Below are positions 1 through 5,878 of a stretch of 5,878 nt of DNA, one piece after another (positions within the stretch are counted from its first letter, which is position 1; the number at the start of each line of letters is the position of its first letter). The translations under genes were made by a program, and so were the position numbers. Source of the stretch: Minisyncoccota bacterium (GTDB taxonomy: Bacteria; Patescibacteriota; Minisyncoccia; Phycocordibacterales; UBA1006); assembly GCA_937970115.1 (NCBI GenBank), contig CALBVO010000029.1, positions 1 through 5,878 on the forward strand, given 5' to 3'. A model generated the notes under the pieces. It did not search any database, was not told where the DNA came from, and saw nothing but the letters and a program-made list of their open reading frames with translations.

Positions 1-2859
1 GCTGTTGGAGCTGATATTGATTATATTTATGTTCAAGAATCTGCTAAGACTGAATCACTAACTGAAGGAAATGATTTAAAGATGGAAACTTATATAGTTT
101 CTAAGGAAATCTTCTTAAGGGAGTCTGAAGAGAAAAACAAAGATTTAGTCGATGGTTCTTATGTATGGAACAAGAAGCCAAAAAGTACTTTTAGAATAAT
201 TAAAGAGGTAAAAGGGAAAGACCTCGAAGGGAAATCATACACCGCACCTTTTGATTATTATCAAAATGATCCAGAGGTTGAAAATTCAAAAAACGGATGG
301 AAAATCCTCACCGCAGATTTCGTAACCACCGAGGATGGAACAGGTATCGTACACATTGCACCAGCATTTGGTACCGATGATATGCAATTAGGTGAAATGC
401 ATGACCTACCATTTGTACAGCACGTAGCAAAATCAGGGGCGTTTAAACACGTATTTGCCGAAACCATTGATGGCGGAGATTTTGCTGGTATTTTGGTAAA
501 ACAAAAAAATGATTTGATGTCAACTGATATTGAAATTATCAAGAGGCTCGCACATGATGGAAAACTATTTTCTAAAAAGAAACTCGTTCACAGCTATCCG
601 CATTGTTGGCGATGTGATACTCCGTTATTAAATTATGCGACCTCGTCATGGTATGTTGATGTCCCAAAAATCAAAGATCAATTAATCAAATCAAACAAAC
701 AGGTTCATTGGGTACCCGAACACGTAGGGCAGGGACGATTTGGTAAATGGCTCGAAGGTGCTCGAGATTGGGCGTTATCACGTTCTCGATTTTGGGGAAC
801 ACCATTACCAGTATGGCAATCAGCAGATGGCGAGGAAACATTCGTGGCAGGTTCATATGAAGAAATGCTGGAGCGGATTAAAACTTCAGGAAATCATTAT
901 TTCGGATTGCGTCATGGGGAATCAGAATCAAATATTAATGGGGTTATTAATGCTCAATTAGGTGCAGAAAATCCATTAACTGAAAAAGGACAGCAACAGG
1001 TAATTGATTCTCTATCAGAAATCCCGTCCGATATTGATTATATTTTTGTTTCGCCAATTCAACGAACCCAAGAAACAGCCCAAATCATCAAAGATCATTT
1101 AGGATTATCAGATGAACAATATATTACTGATGATCGTTTAACCGAAACAAATCTTGGTCTCGAATGGGAAGGTAAAAAATGGGAAGACGCCCATAACCAA
1201 GAATATTTTGCCAGCAACGCAGATTTCATCGATTTAAAATTGGCTGAGGACGCAGAATCTATTCATGACGTATATAAACGTTCAATGGATTTTATGTTTG
1301 AATTAGAGGAAAAATATAAAAACAAAAAAATCCTCATTGTTTCTCATGGAGGAATTTTGCGAGCTATGGAATTTGCAAATCATCGATATGGACGACCAGC
1401 AATGGCCCATGATTTTTGGGATGAATACCGACTACCCAAAAATGCAAAATTATTACCTTTTAGGTTTAAACCATTCCCACATAATGAGGAGTACGTTATC
1501 GATATTCATAAACCCTATATTGATGACGTTATTATTGTTGGTGAAAATGGCGATGAATTAAAACGCGTTTCTGATGTGTTCGATGTTTGGTTTGATTCAG
1601 CATCAATGCCCTATGCACAACAACATTATCCATTTGAAAACAAAGAATCATTTGATAATTCATTTCCAGCACAATTTATTGCCGAGGGATTAGACCAGAC
1701 ACGTGGATGGTTTTATGTCATGACGGTGATTGGAAATGCATTATTTGATAAGACGCCATTTGAAAATGTTATCGTGAATGGATTAATTCTGGCCGAGGAT
1801 GGTAAAAAAATGTCTAAATCATTAAAAAATTATCCAGATCCATATGCAATGTTTGATTCGGTTGGTGCGGATGCATTACGTTTGTACATGATTAATTCAC
1901 CAGTTGTCCGTGCCGAAGAATTCGCATTCTCGGAAAAAGGTGTTCGCGAAGTCTCATCAAAGGTAATGGGGCGATTACGAAATATTGTTTCGTTATATGA
2001 GATGTACAAGAGTGATGTAGAGCATGAATCGATTTCTGATTCAAATAATGTTCTGGATCGGTGGATTATGGCTCGATTGGCAGAATTAGAAAACGAGGTT
2101 CGATCAGGCCTAGAAAAATACGAACTGGACCGAGCAGTGCGACCAATATTTGATTTTGTTGATGATTTCTCAACCTGGTATATTCGTCGATCACGAGATC
2201 GGTACAAGGGTGATGACCTCGGGGATAAAAAGCGTGCACTTGGAACAACGCGAAAGGTACTCATTGAGACAGCAAAAATAATTGCACCATTTGTGCCATT
2301 CGTTGCTGAGGAGATTTGGCAATCATTAAAAGATAGTGACATGGCAGAATCAGTGCATTTGGCACAATGGCCAGAAATGCCGGCACCTGGTAATTCAGTT
2401 ATTGAAATGATGCAATCAGTTCGTGATGTAATCTCAGAAGGTCTACAATTACGTTCCGAGGCTAAAATCAAGGTCCGCCAACCATTGCAGTCATTAACAG
2501 CACCGCTGGACGGTATTGATGAGTCCTGTTATCAATTAATTATTGATGAATTAAACGTTAAACATGTTATTGACGGGGAACTATCATTAGATACACATAT
2601 CACTGATGAATTACAGGCAGAAGGAAACATGCGTGAATTATTACGCCAAATTCAGTCACTGCGAAAATCATCAGGACTAGAACCACATGATATGATTAAT
2701 CTGGTTATCCAGACTTCGCCTGAGGGGCAGATATTAATGGAAAATTTCAGTGATGAAATTAAATCTACTGCAGGAATTAATGAATTTAATTTCACTCATA
2801 ATAGTGGGGATGAGATTATGGTTGATAATCTAATGTTTATTATTGCTATTGAAAAATAA
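1..2859 (+). CDS. ileS: Isoleucyl-tRNA synthetase, class 2 type, 5'-truncated by the window, with inserted histidine-phosphatase domain
   Basis: This cytoplasmic enzyme charges tRNA-Ile with isoleucine using ATP and clears misactivated valine. The frame is open from base 1, so the start and the HIGH motif lie upstream; 952 residues are visible (numbered here from the first codon). In order: part of the CP1 editing domain, with GTGIVHIAPAFGTDD ending at the conserved acidic pair D126/D127; YPHCWRC (about 199-205); the return to the Rossmann core (GRFGKWLEGARDWALSRSRF, about 245-264, then WGTPLPVW); a foreign phosphatase domain at about 297-495; DIHKPYIDD; DVWFDSASMP (528-537); EGLDQTRGWFY; KMSKS (603-607); the anticodon-binding domain (about 685-780, with STWYIRRSRDR); and a C-terminal region with KVRQPL. 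The WGTPLPVW, DIHKPYID and FDSxSMP signatures fit the class 2 (IleS2) lineage, which is typically tolerant of mupirocin; tolerance here is inference. The final G of WFDSG is Ala (534). The TAA stop overlaps the edge of a terminator. Confidence 0.96.
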   Translation, partial: AVGADIDYIYVQESAKTESLTEGNDLKMETYIVSKEIFLRESEEKNKDLVDGSYVWNKKPKSTFRIIKEVKGKDLEGKSYTAPFDYYQNDPEVENSKNGWKILTADFVTTEDGTGIVHIAPAFGTDDMQLGEMHDLPFVQHVAKSGAFKHVFAETIDGGDFAGILVKQKNDLMSTDIEIIKRLAHDGKLFSKKKLVHSYPHCWRCDTPLLNYATSSWYVDVPKIKDQLIKSNKQVHWVPEHVGQGRFGKWLEGARDWALSRSRFWGTPLPVWQSADGEETFVAGSYEEMLERIKTSGNHYFGLRHGESESNINGVINAQLGAENPLTEKGQQQVIDSLSEIPSDIDYIFVSPIQRTQETAQIIKDHLGLSDEQYITDDRLTETNLGLEWEGKKWEDAHNQEYFASNADFIDLKLAEDAESIHDVYKRSMDFMFELEEKYKNKKILIVSHGGILRAMEFANHRYGRPAMAHDFWDEYRLPKNAKLLPFRFKPFPHNEEYVIDIHKPYIDDVIIVGENGDELKRVSDVFDVWFDSASMPYAQQHYPFENKESFDNSFPAQFIAEGLDQTRGWFYVMTVIGNALFDKTPFENVIVNGLILAEDGKKMSKSLKNYPDPYAMFDSVGADALRLYMINSPVVRAEEFAFSEKGVREVSSKVMGRLRNIVSLYEMYKSDVEHESISDSNNVLDRWIMARLAELENEVRSGLEKYELDRAVRPIFDFVDDFSTWYIRRSRDRYKGDDLGDKKRALGTTRKVLIETAKIIAPFVPFVAEEIWQSLKDSDMAESVHLAQWPEMPAPGNSVIEMMQSVRDVISEGLQLRSEAKIKVRQPLQSLTAPLDGIDESCYQLIIDELNVKHVIDGELSLDTHITDELQAEGNMRELLRQIQSLRKSSGLEPHDMINLVIQTSPEGQILMENFSDEIKSTAGINEFNFTHNSGDEIMVDNLMFIIAIEK
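889..1485 (+). other. Histidine-phosphatase (phosphoglycerate-mutase-like) domain inserted inside IleRS
   Basis: Between the class 2 IleRS segment ending GSYEEM and the one beginning DIHKPYIDD, where the family normally has only a short connection (CP2 region), lies an in-frame segment of about 195 residues matching the histidine phosphatase superfamily. Visible family landmarks, in residues counted from window base 1, are RHGE (304-307, nt 910-921; phospho-acceptor His305), PLTEKGQQQ, SPIQRTQETA with Arg355, the LTET/GLEWEG segment with candidate acid Glu382, and SHGG (448-451, nt 1342-1353; second His449). All five expected active-site residues (R, H, R, E, H) are present, so it is probably catalytic. 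The substrate cannot be told from sequence; the superfamily includes sugar-phosphate, nucleotide and protein phosphatases. About 30 further residues (LPKNAKLLPFRFKPF) act as a return linker. Domain identity is strong; the exact boundaries are estimates. Confidence 0.9.
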
Positions 2860-2886
2860 AAAAAGCGATCAAGTGATCGCTTTTTT
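2859..2886. terminator. Bidirectional intrinsic terminator between convergent genes
   Basis: The inverted repeat GCGATC (2865-2870), loop AAGT, GATCGC (2875-2880) is flanked by an A run on the left (2858-2864) and a T run on the right (2881-2886). It therefore forms a hairpin followed by a U tract on both strands. It starts at the last base of the ileS stop codon and lies 18 bases beyond the stop of the minus-strand gene at 2905, so it would end both transcripts. Confidence 0.88.
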
Positions 2887-2904
2887 GAGTATATGAATTT
2901 GTCG

Positions 2905-3276
2905 TTAAGCAACTGCTTCTAATACAAACTTTTCTTTTTTCTTTTTACTAGTCTGTGAGACTGTCCTTGATTTGAGAAGTTCTTTGAACTTACGGATTTG
3001 ATTTCTTTCGGGTGAGATACAATTTCTTTCAGAAACCTTGAATGATTCTTTTTTAATTCTCATATTAAATTTTTTTTTAGGAAATTTAGCTTTAGGTACT
3101 GAGTTTAGAAAATTAGTAGCTGCTTCTAATAATTTTTGAAAAGTGTTTGCATGGAGAAAGATTTCGCCGCTTTTATTAAAATTATCTTTATCTACAAAAG
3201 ATGCTCTGAACATATAATCTTTTTTTACATCTTCTTTATTCATCTTAGCAACATAAACATTGTACGATTTATACAT
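2905..3276 (-). CDS. Lysine-rich hypothetical protein, convergent with ileS
   Basis: I do not recognise this 123-residue protein. It is strongly basic, with runs such as PKKKFNMRIKKESFK and SKKKKEK near the C-terminus, no evident signal peptide or membrane segment, and one Cys. A segment at about residues 33-56 (GEIFLHANTF then KLLEAATNFL) looks like a strand followed by an amphipathic helix. The coding frame has no competing open frame of similar length in this stretch, and the gene ends at a shared bidirectional terminator, which supports a real gene. The start is uncertain: neither Met1 (3276) nor Met12 (3243) has a Shine-Dalgarno sequence, but Met12 has a TANNNT box (TATGTT) six bases upstream, like the box-to-ATG spacing of the two plus-strand genes, and would give 112 residues. 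By hand count, five of its 60-base lines average about 28% GC, below sampled ileS lines (35-48%). Nucleic-acid binding is possible from charge alone, but that is speculation. Confidence 0.7.
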   Translation of the reverse strand: MYKSYNVYVAKMNKEDVKKDYMFRASFVDKDNFNKSGEIFLHANTFQKLLEAATNFLNSVPKAKFPKKKFNMRIKKESFKVSERNCISPERNQIRKFKELLKSRTVSQTSKKKKEKFVLEAVA

Positions 3277-3299
3277 TTACTATGGTTTTTAATTAAACA

Positions 3300-3329
3300 T
3301 TGATTTCATTTCAAAATAACATATATATA
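3300..3329 (+). promoter_or_regulatory. Possible plus-strand promoter upstream of the intergenic hairpin
   Basis: TTGATT at 3300-3305 is followed after 16 or 18 bases by TATATA (3322-3327 or 3324-3329), giving a plausible sigma70-type pair. A transcript starting near 3334 would run about 45 bases into the hairpin at 3349-3379. The region is so AT-rich that such matches arise easily by chance; the promoter of the minus-strand gene must also lie in this area and could not be assigned. Confidence 0.25.
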
Positions 3330-3348
3330 CATTTAATCAAATTTTTTA

Positions 3349-3379
3349 TAAAAGGGTGTGCCGTAGGCACGCCCTTTTA
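3349..3379 (+). terminator. Strong hairpin between divergent genes, probable plus-strand terminator or attenuator
   Basis: The left arm (3349-3362, core AAAGGGTGTGCC) pairs with the right arm (3366-3379, core GGCACGCCCTTT) around a GTA loop, giving about 13-14 base pairs that end in a U run. Position 3357 against 3371 is a U-G wobble in plus-strand RNA but an A-C mismatch in minus-strand RNA, so the plus strand is the better-folding product. It lies 44 bases before the recO start and upstream of the recO promoter, so it could insulate recO or end a short RNA. Confidence 0.6.
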
Positions 3380-3388
3380 GGACTATTC

Positions 3389-3417
3389 TTGCACCTCCTG
3401 TCTAAAATTTATACACT
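3389..3417 (+). promoter_or_regulatory. recO promoter, probably giving a leaderless mRNA
   Basis: TTGCAC (3389-3394), a 17-base spacer and TACACT (3412-3417, a TANNNT box) precede the ATG by exactly six bases, placing the expected transcription start at or within a base or two of the start codon at 3424. There is no Shine-Dalgarno sequence before the gene, which fits leaderless translation. The -35 match is weak (three of six). Confidence 0.55.
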
Positions 3418-3423
3418 TGATAT

Positions 3424-4008
3424 ATGTCACACGCTATCTATCAAACACCTGCTATTATTTTGAAAACGAAAAATATGCGTGAATCTAATAAATTGATTAT
3501 TCTGTATACTGAACGTTTTGGTCTCATCTATGCTAGTACGCAGTCAATTCGTGAATTAAAATCAAAAATGCGTTTTCATACCAATACCTTGTCTCTTGTG
3601 ACGGTTGATCTCGTACGTGGTCGTGATATTTGGAAGATTACTGGTATCCACGAAGAACACTCTTCATTACAATTTGCAGGAACATCATGGTATGAACTTG
3701 CTGATACTGTTTCTGGTGTGTTGCTGCGTTTATGTAACGGTGAAGAGGCCCATGAAAAATTATGGCAAGATATTCGTGCCTTATATGCTTTAATTAAAAA
3801 ACACCAAGAAGGAACCTCAGAAAGTCATGACGTCATAGAAATTATTATGCTCGGAAGAACACTATATCATTTAGGGTATTGGGAAGGCGAAGAACAGTCA
3901 ATCCATTCAACAGTACCATTCAATCCAGAAAACTATCAAGAAGTAGTAGGTAATAAAAAAATCTTTGTACAAAAAATTAATCAGGGTATCAACAGATCGC
4001 AGTTATAA
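3424..4008 (+). CDS. recO: DNA repair protein RecO, short form
   Basis: RecO binds DNA and, in the RecFOR pathway, anneals strands and helps load RecA onto SSB-coated single-stranded gaps. The N-terminal OB-fold is recognisable over residues 1-78: TPAIILKTKNMRESNKLIIL, YTERFGLIYAS, QSIRELKSKMR and the strand pair LVRGRDIWKITG. A helical region follows (about 85-165). At 194 residues it is shorter than typical RecO (E. coli about 240), mainly at the C-terminus, and it has a single Cys (about 105), so the four-Cys zinc site of some RecO proteins is absent. An in-frame TGA two codons before ATG 3424 makes this the first possible start; there is no ribosome binding site, and the -10 box sits six bases upstream. 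The N-terminal assignment is firm; the C-terminal part shows little family signal. Confidence 0.87.
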   Translation: MSHAIYQTPAIILKTKNMRESNKLIILYTERFGLIYASTQSIRELKSKMRFHTNTLSLVTVDLVRGRDIWKITGIHEEHSSLQFAGTSWYELADTVSGVLLRLCNGEEAHEKLWQDIRALYALIKKHQEGTSESHDVIEIIMLGRTLYHLGYWEGEEQSIHSTVPFNPENYQEVVGNKKIFVQKINQGINRSQL

Positions 4009-4028
4009 AAATGCAATACATTGTATTT
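4009..4028 (+). terminator. Weak AT-rich hairpin directly after recO
   Basis: AAATGCAA (4009-4016) and TTGTATTT (4021-4028) form an eight-base-pair stem with a TACA loop, ending in UUU. One pair is a G-U wobble in plus-strand RNA. It begins at the first base after the recO stop codon and is poor in GC, so it may be only a partial terminator or a 3'-end stabiliser. It shares with the stronger hairpin at 3349 the feature of folding better on the plus strand. Confidence 0.35.
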
Positions 4029-4079
4029 ATATGTATGTAACGATATTACTATCTTCTTATCTTGAGGGCTATTTTGCGT

Positions 4080-4085
4080 TATACT
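4080..4085 (+). promoter_or_regulatory. -10 box of the membrane-protein gene, leaderless arrangement
   Basis: TATACT matches the TATAAT consensus at five of six positions and lies exactly six bases before ATG 4092, the same spacing as for recO. The expected transcription start therefore coincides with the start codon. No convincing -35 is present at 17 bases (TTATCT at 4057-4062). TTGAGG at 4062-4067 is too close. Confidence 0.55.
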
Positions 4086-4091
4086 GTAGCC

Positions 4092-5878
4092 ATGAAAGAT
4101 GACATCACACCTAAAAAGATTCACAAGAAGATTGAACATCTCGAGAGAGATCTTTACGATCCATCCCAAGACCATGCACAGCGTCCTCGACGTCGTATTC
4201 ATGGCCGTGATATTAATCTGAATCACGAATTTCAGGATGAAAAATATGATGATTTGATTCATGCACGTCCAAAATATAAACTACCTACATCATTGTTCAA
4301 AAAGATATTTTTCTCTGTATTAACTTTTTTTATAGTAACCTTATTTATTGCAGGTATTTCGCTCTATGAAGGGAAAAAAACAGTATCTGAAGACCTTATC
4401 GCAATGGAAGTTTTAGGTCAGCCATTTGTTGATGGAGGAGAAGAACTTGAATTACAGATTCGTATTCAAAATTTTAACGAACAAGATTTACAATTACCAG
4501 ATTTGGTCGTTTCGTACCCAAAAGATTCATCAGATGATGCCGAACGTGTATTTCTACGGAGATCGTTGCAAGATATAAAGCCACAAAATCAATCAACCGA
4601 AGAATTTGATGTTGTATTATTTGGTCAAGAAGGTGATACTCGAAAGATTGATGCAACTTTGGAATATCGTATTGATGGATCAAGTTCAATTTTCGTGAAA
4701 GATGTACAGCATGAGGTCATTATTCGCTCAACACCAACCCAAGTCCTTGTAAATGCTCCTGATACTATTGTACGCAATCAAGAAATTACTTTTAAGGTTG
4801 ATGTTTCATCAAACTCTAATAATCAAATTAATAATACCTTATTAAAGATTGACTATCCTCGAGGGTTTGAATTTATTCGTGCAAATATTGAACCAGATTT
4901 TAATACTAATGCTTGGTATTTTAATAATATTAGTACTGAACCTCAGGTTATCGAAGTCACCGGAAAATTGGCTGCACTAGAAGGTCAAGGTCAGTCCTTT
5001 AATGTTAAGTACGGAAAACAAAATCAATTTAATAAAAATCAATTTGAAACGGTATTTAACGCACTTACTCATACGGTTGATGTACAAAAATCATTCATTG
5101 AAACCTCGCTCGTAGTTAATAATTCAATAGAGGCACTCTCGTATGTTCGTGGAGGAGGAGACCTTGATGTCACTTTGATGTATGAAAATACTCTATCAGA
5201 AACATTAGAAAACATTGTATTGGAGGTTGAATTGGATGGAGATCTCTATGATCCTACTGCCGTCCGAGCGCAACGTGGATTTTATGATTCAGGGCGAAAG
5301 GTACTTATATATGATAAAACTACTTCAGAAGAATTTGCTCTTTTGAGTCCTGGCGAAAAACGAGAGGTTGGATTCAAACTTTCTGCAAAAGATTTAGTTA
5401 GTGCTAACGAGATATTAACAAATCCAGAGGCAATTATGACCGTGAATGTTCAGGCAACTGAAGGAAACGCTAATAATCGGCAAGCATTAGCTGTCGCCAG
5501 TCATACAGTCCAAGCAAATTCTGACTTGTCATTGGTAACAAAAACTCAATACTATGACGGACTCTTTAAAAATGAAGGCCCAGTACCGCCACAGGTCAAC
5601 ATACCTACTAAATATACGTTGGTATTCCAGGTATTAAATTCTTCTAATGCTATTGAAGATGGAAAATTACGAACGACTTTGCCGCCTTATGTAGAATGGC
5701 TGAACGCTGTTGCCCCATCAATTGAGAGAAAAAATGTTTCATTTAATACGCTTACTCGTGAATTGGTCTGGAATATTGGAGATATAAAAGAAGGTGTCGG
5801 GGTAGGTAACAATATGCCAAAACAGTTATCAGTTCAAGTCCAGGTTACACCATCAGTGAATCAAATAGGGGAAACCGT
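4092..5878 (+). CDS. Signal-anchored envelope protein with DUF11-like beta-sandwich repeats, 3'-truncated by the window
   Basis: The reading frame is open from ATG 4092 to the window end (595 codons, no stop). Residues 1-68 are hydrophilic, with a basic cluster (RPRRRIHGR, about 31-39) and an acidic/tyrosine patch (DEKYDD). Residues about 69-91 are one hydrophobic membrane segment preceded by KK, so the N-terminus is predicted to stay in the cytoplasm and the rest to be exported as a signal anchor. The outer part is strand-rich, with several repeated beta-sandwich units starting near residues 105, 217, 335 and 480. The last (about 507-587: YTLVFQVLNSSN, then TLPPYVEW, LVWNIGDI, LSVQVQVTP) has the layout of DUF11/CARDB-like domains. 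No enzyme motif is visible. A structural, adhesive or scaffold role at the cell surface is inference. An alternative TTG start at 4074, five bases after GAGGG, would add six residues but would lie upstream of the predicted transcription start. It follows recO by 83 bases, apparently with its own promoter. Confidence 0.85.
   Translation, partial: MKDDITPKKIHKKIEHLERDLYDPSQDHAQRPRRRIHGRDINLNHEFQDEKYDDLIHARPKYKLPTSLFKKIFFSVLTFFIVTLFIAGISLYEGKKTVSEDLIAMEVLGQPFVDGGEELELQIRIQNFNEQDLQLPDLVVSYPKDSSDDAERVFLRRSLQDIKPQNQSTEEFDVVLFGQEGDTRKIDATLEYRIDGSSSIFVKDVQHEVIIRSTPTQVLVNAPDTIVRNQEITFKVDVSSNSNNQINNTLLKIDYPRGFEFIRANIEPDFNTNAWYFNNISTEPQVIEVTGKLAALEGQGQSFNVKYGKQNQFNKNQFETVFNALTHTVDVQKSFIETSLVVNNSIEALSYVRGGGDLDVTLMYENTLSETLENIVLEVELDGDLYDPTAVRAQRGFYDSGRKVLIYDKTTSEEFALLSPGEKREVGFKLSAKDLVSANEILTNPEAIMTVNVQATEGNANNRQALAVASHTVQANSDLSLVTKTQYYDGLFKNEGPVPPQVNIPTKYTLVFQVLNSSNAIEDGKLRTTLPPYVEWLNAVAPSIERKNVSFNTLTRELVWNIGDIKEGVGVGNNMPKQLSVQVQVTPSVNQIGET

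Noticed and set aside
740..1561. Two short plus-strand frames (740-961 and 1337-1561) overlapping the phosphatase insertion, which might suggest a frameshift or chimera
   Set aside because: The ileS frame is continuous through both edges of the insertion and the flanking IleRS motifs are in order, so there is no need for a frameshift or separate gene.
1830..2471. A 213-codon open frame on the minus strand opposite ileS
   Set aside because: It lies wholly within conserved IleRS coding sequence (KMSKS region to anticodon-binding domain), and its translation is Ser/Arg-rich with no family signal, as expected for an antisense shadow.
3391..3400. GCACCTCCTG, an anti-Shine-Dalgarno-like sequence (an AGGAGGT ribosome binding site if read on the minus strand)
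   Set aside because: On the minus strand no start codon with an open frame follows at a usable distance. On the plus strand it lies upstream of the predicted transcription start of recO, within the promoter spacer. Probably coincidence.
4009..4262. Minus-strand open frame covering the start of the membrane-protein gene
   Set aside because: It overlaps the N-terminal tail of a much longer plus-strand gene with a clear -10 box and coherent domain layout, and its own translation shows no recognisable family.
1..5878. Possible alternative genetic code (TGA read as Gly) as in some Patescibacteria
   Set aside because: No conserved gene in the window needs TGA read-through, and the three visible stops are all TAA, so the standard code explains everything. 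The sample is small.
1..5878. CRISPR arrays, tRNA or rRNA genes, insertion-sequence ends or direct repeats
   Set aside because: No regularly spaced direct repeats, cloverleaf-like segments, transposase sequence or terminal inverted repeats were seen on either strand by eye.

Overview
This window looks like chromosomal DNA of a low-GC bacterium, most likely from the Candidate Phyla Radiation (Patescibacteria, perhaps Parcubacteria-like). The reasons are inferential. They are a eukaryote/archaeal-like (class 2) isoleucyl-tRNA synthetase with an extra domain, a shortened RecO, a signal-anchored protein with DUF11-like beta-sandwich repeats, and start codons with no Shine-Dalgarno sequence lying directly behind -10 boxes. 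All three visible stop codons are TAA and no gene reads through TGA, so nothing suggests a recoded genetic code.

Layout. Positions 1-2859 (+) hold the 3' portion of ileS: most of the CP1 editing domain, the second half of the Rossmann catalytic core with KMSKS, the anticodon-binding domain and the C-terminal region. A complete histidine-phosphatase (phosphoglycerate-mutase-like) domain of about 195 residues is spliced in frame into the catalytic core. A bidirectional terminator (2859-2886) closes ileS and also the convergent gene 2905-3276 (-), a small, very lysine-rich, AT-richer protein that I do not recognise. The 147-base divergent intergenic region 3277-3423 holds a strong GC-rich hairpin, a possible short transcription unit ending at it, and a recO promoter that appears to give a leaderless mRNA. 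recO (3424-4008, +) is short but has a clear N-terminal OB-fold signature. After 83 bases containing a weak hairpin and a near-consensus -10 box, a large membrane-anchored protein begins at 4092 (+) and runs off the end of the window (595 codons visible).

How the genes relate. ileS and recO are housekeeping genes (translation and recombinational repair). The small minus-strand gene sits between them like an insertion. The last gene is probably a cell-envelope protein: a cytoplasmic N-terminal tail, one membrane segment, and an extracytoplasmic array of beta-sandwich domains. recO and this gene seem to have their own promoters despite being adjacent and co-oriented. The observation most worth following up is the fusion of an apparently catalytically intact histidine phosphatase into an aminoacyl-tRNA synthetase.
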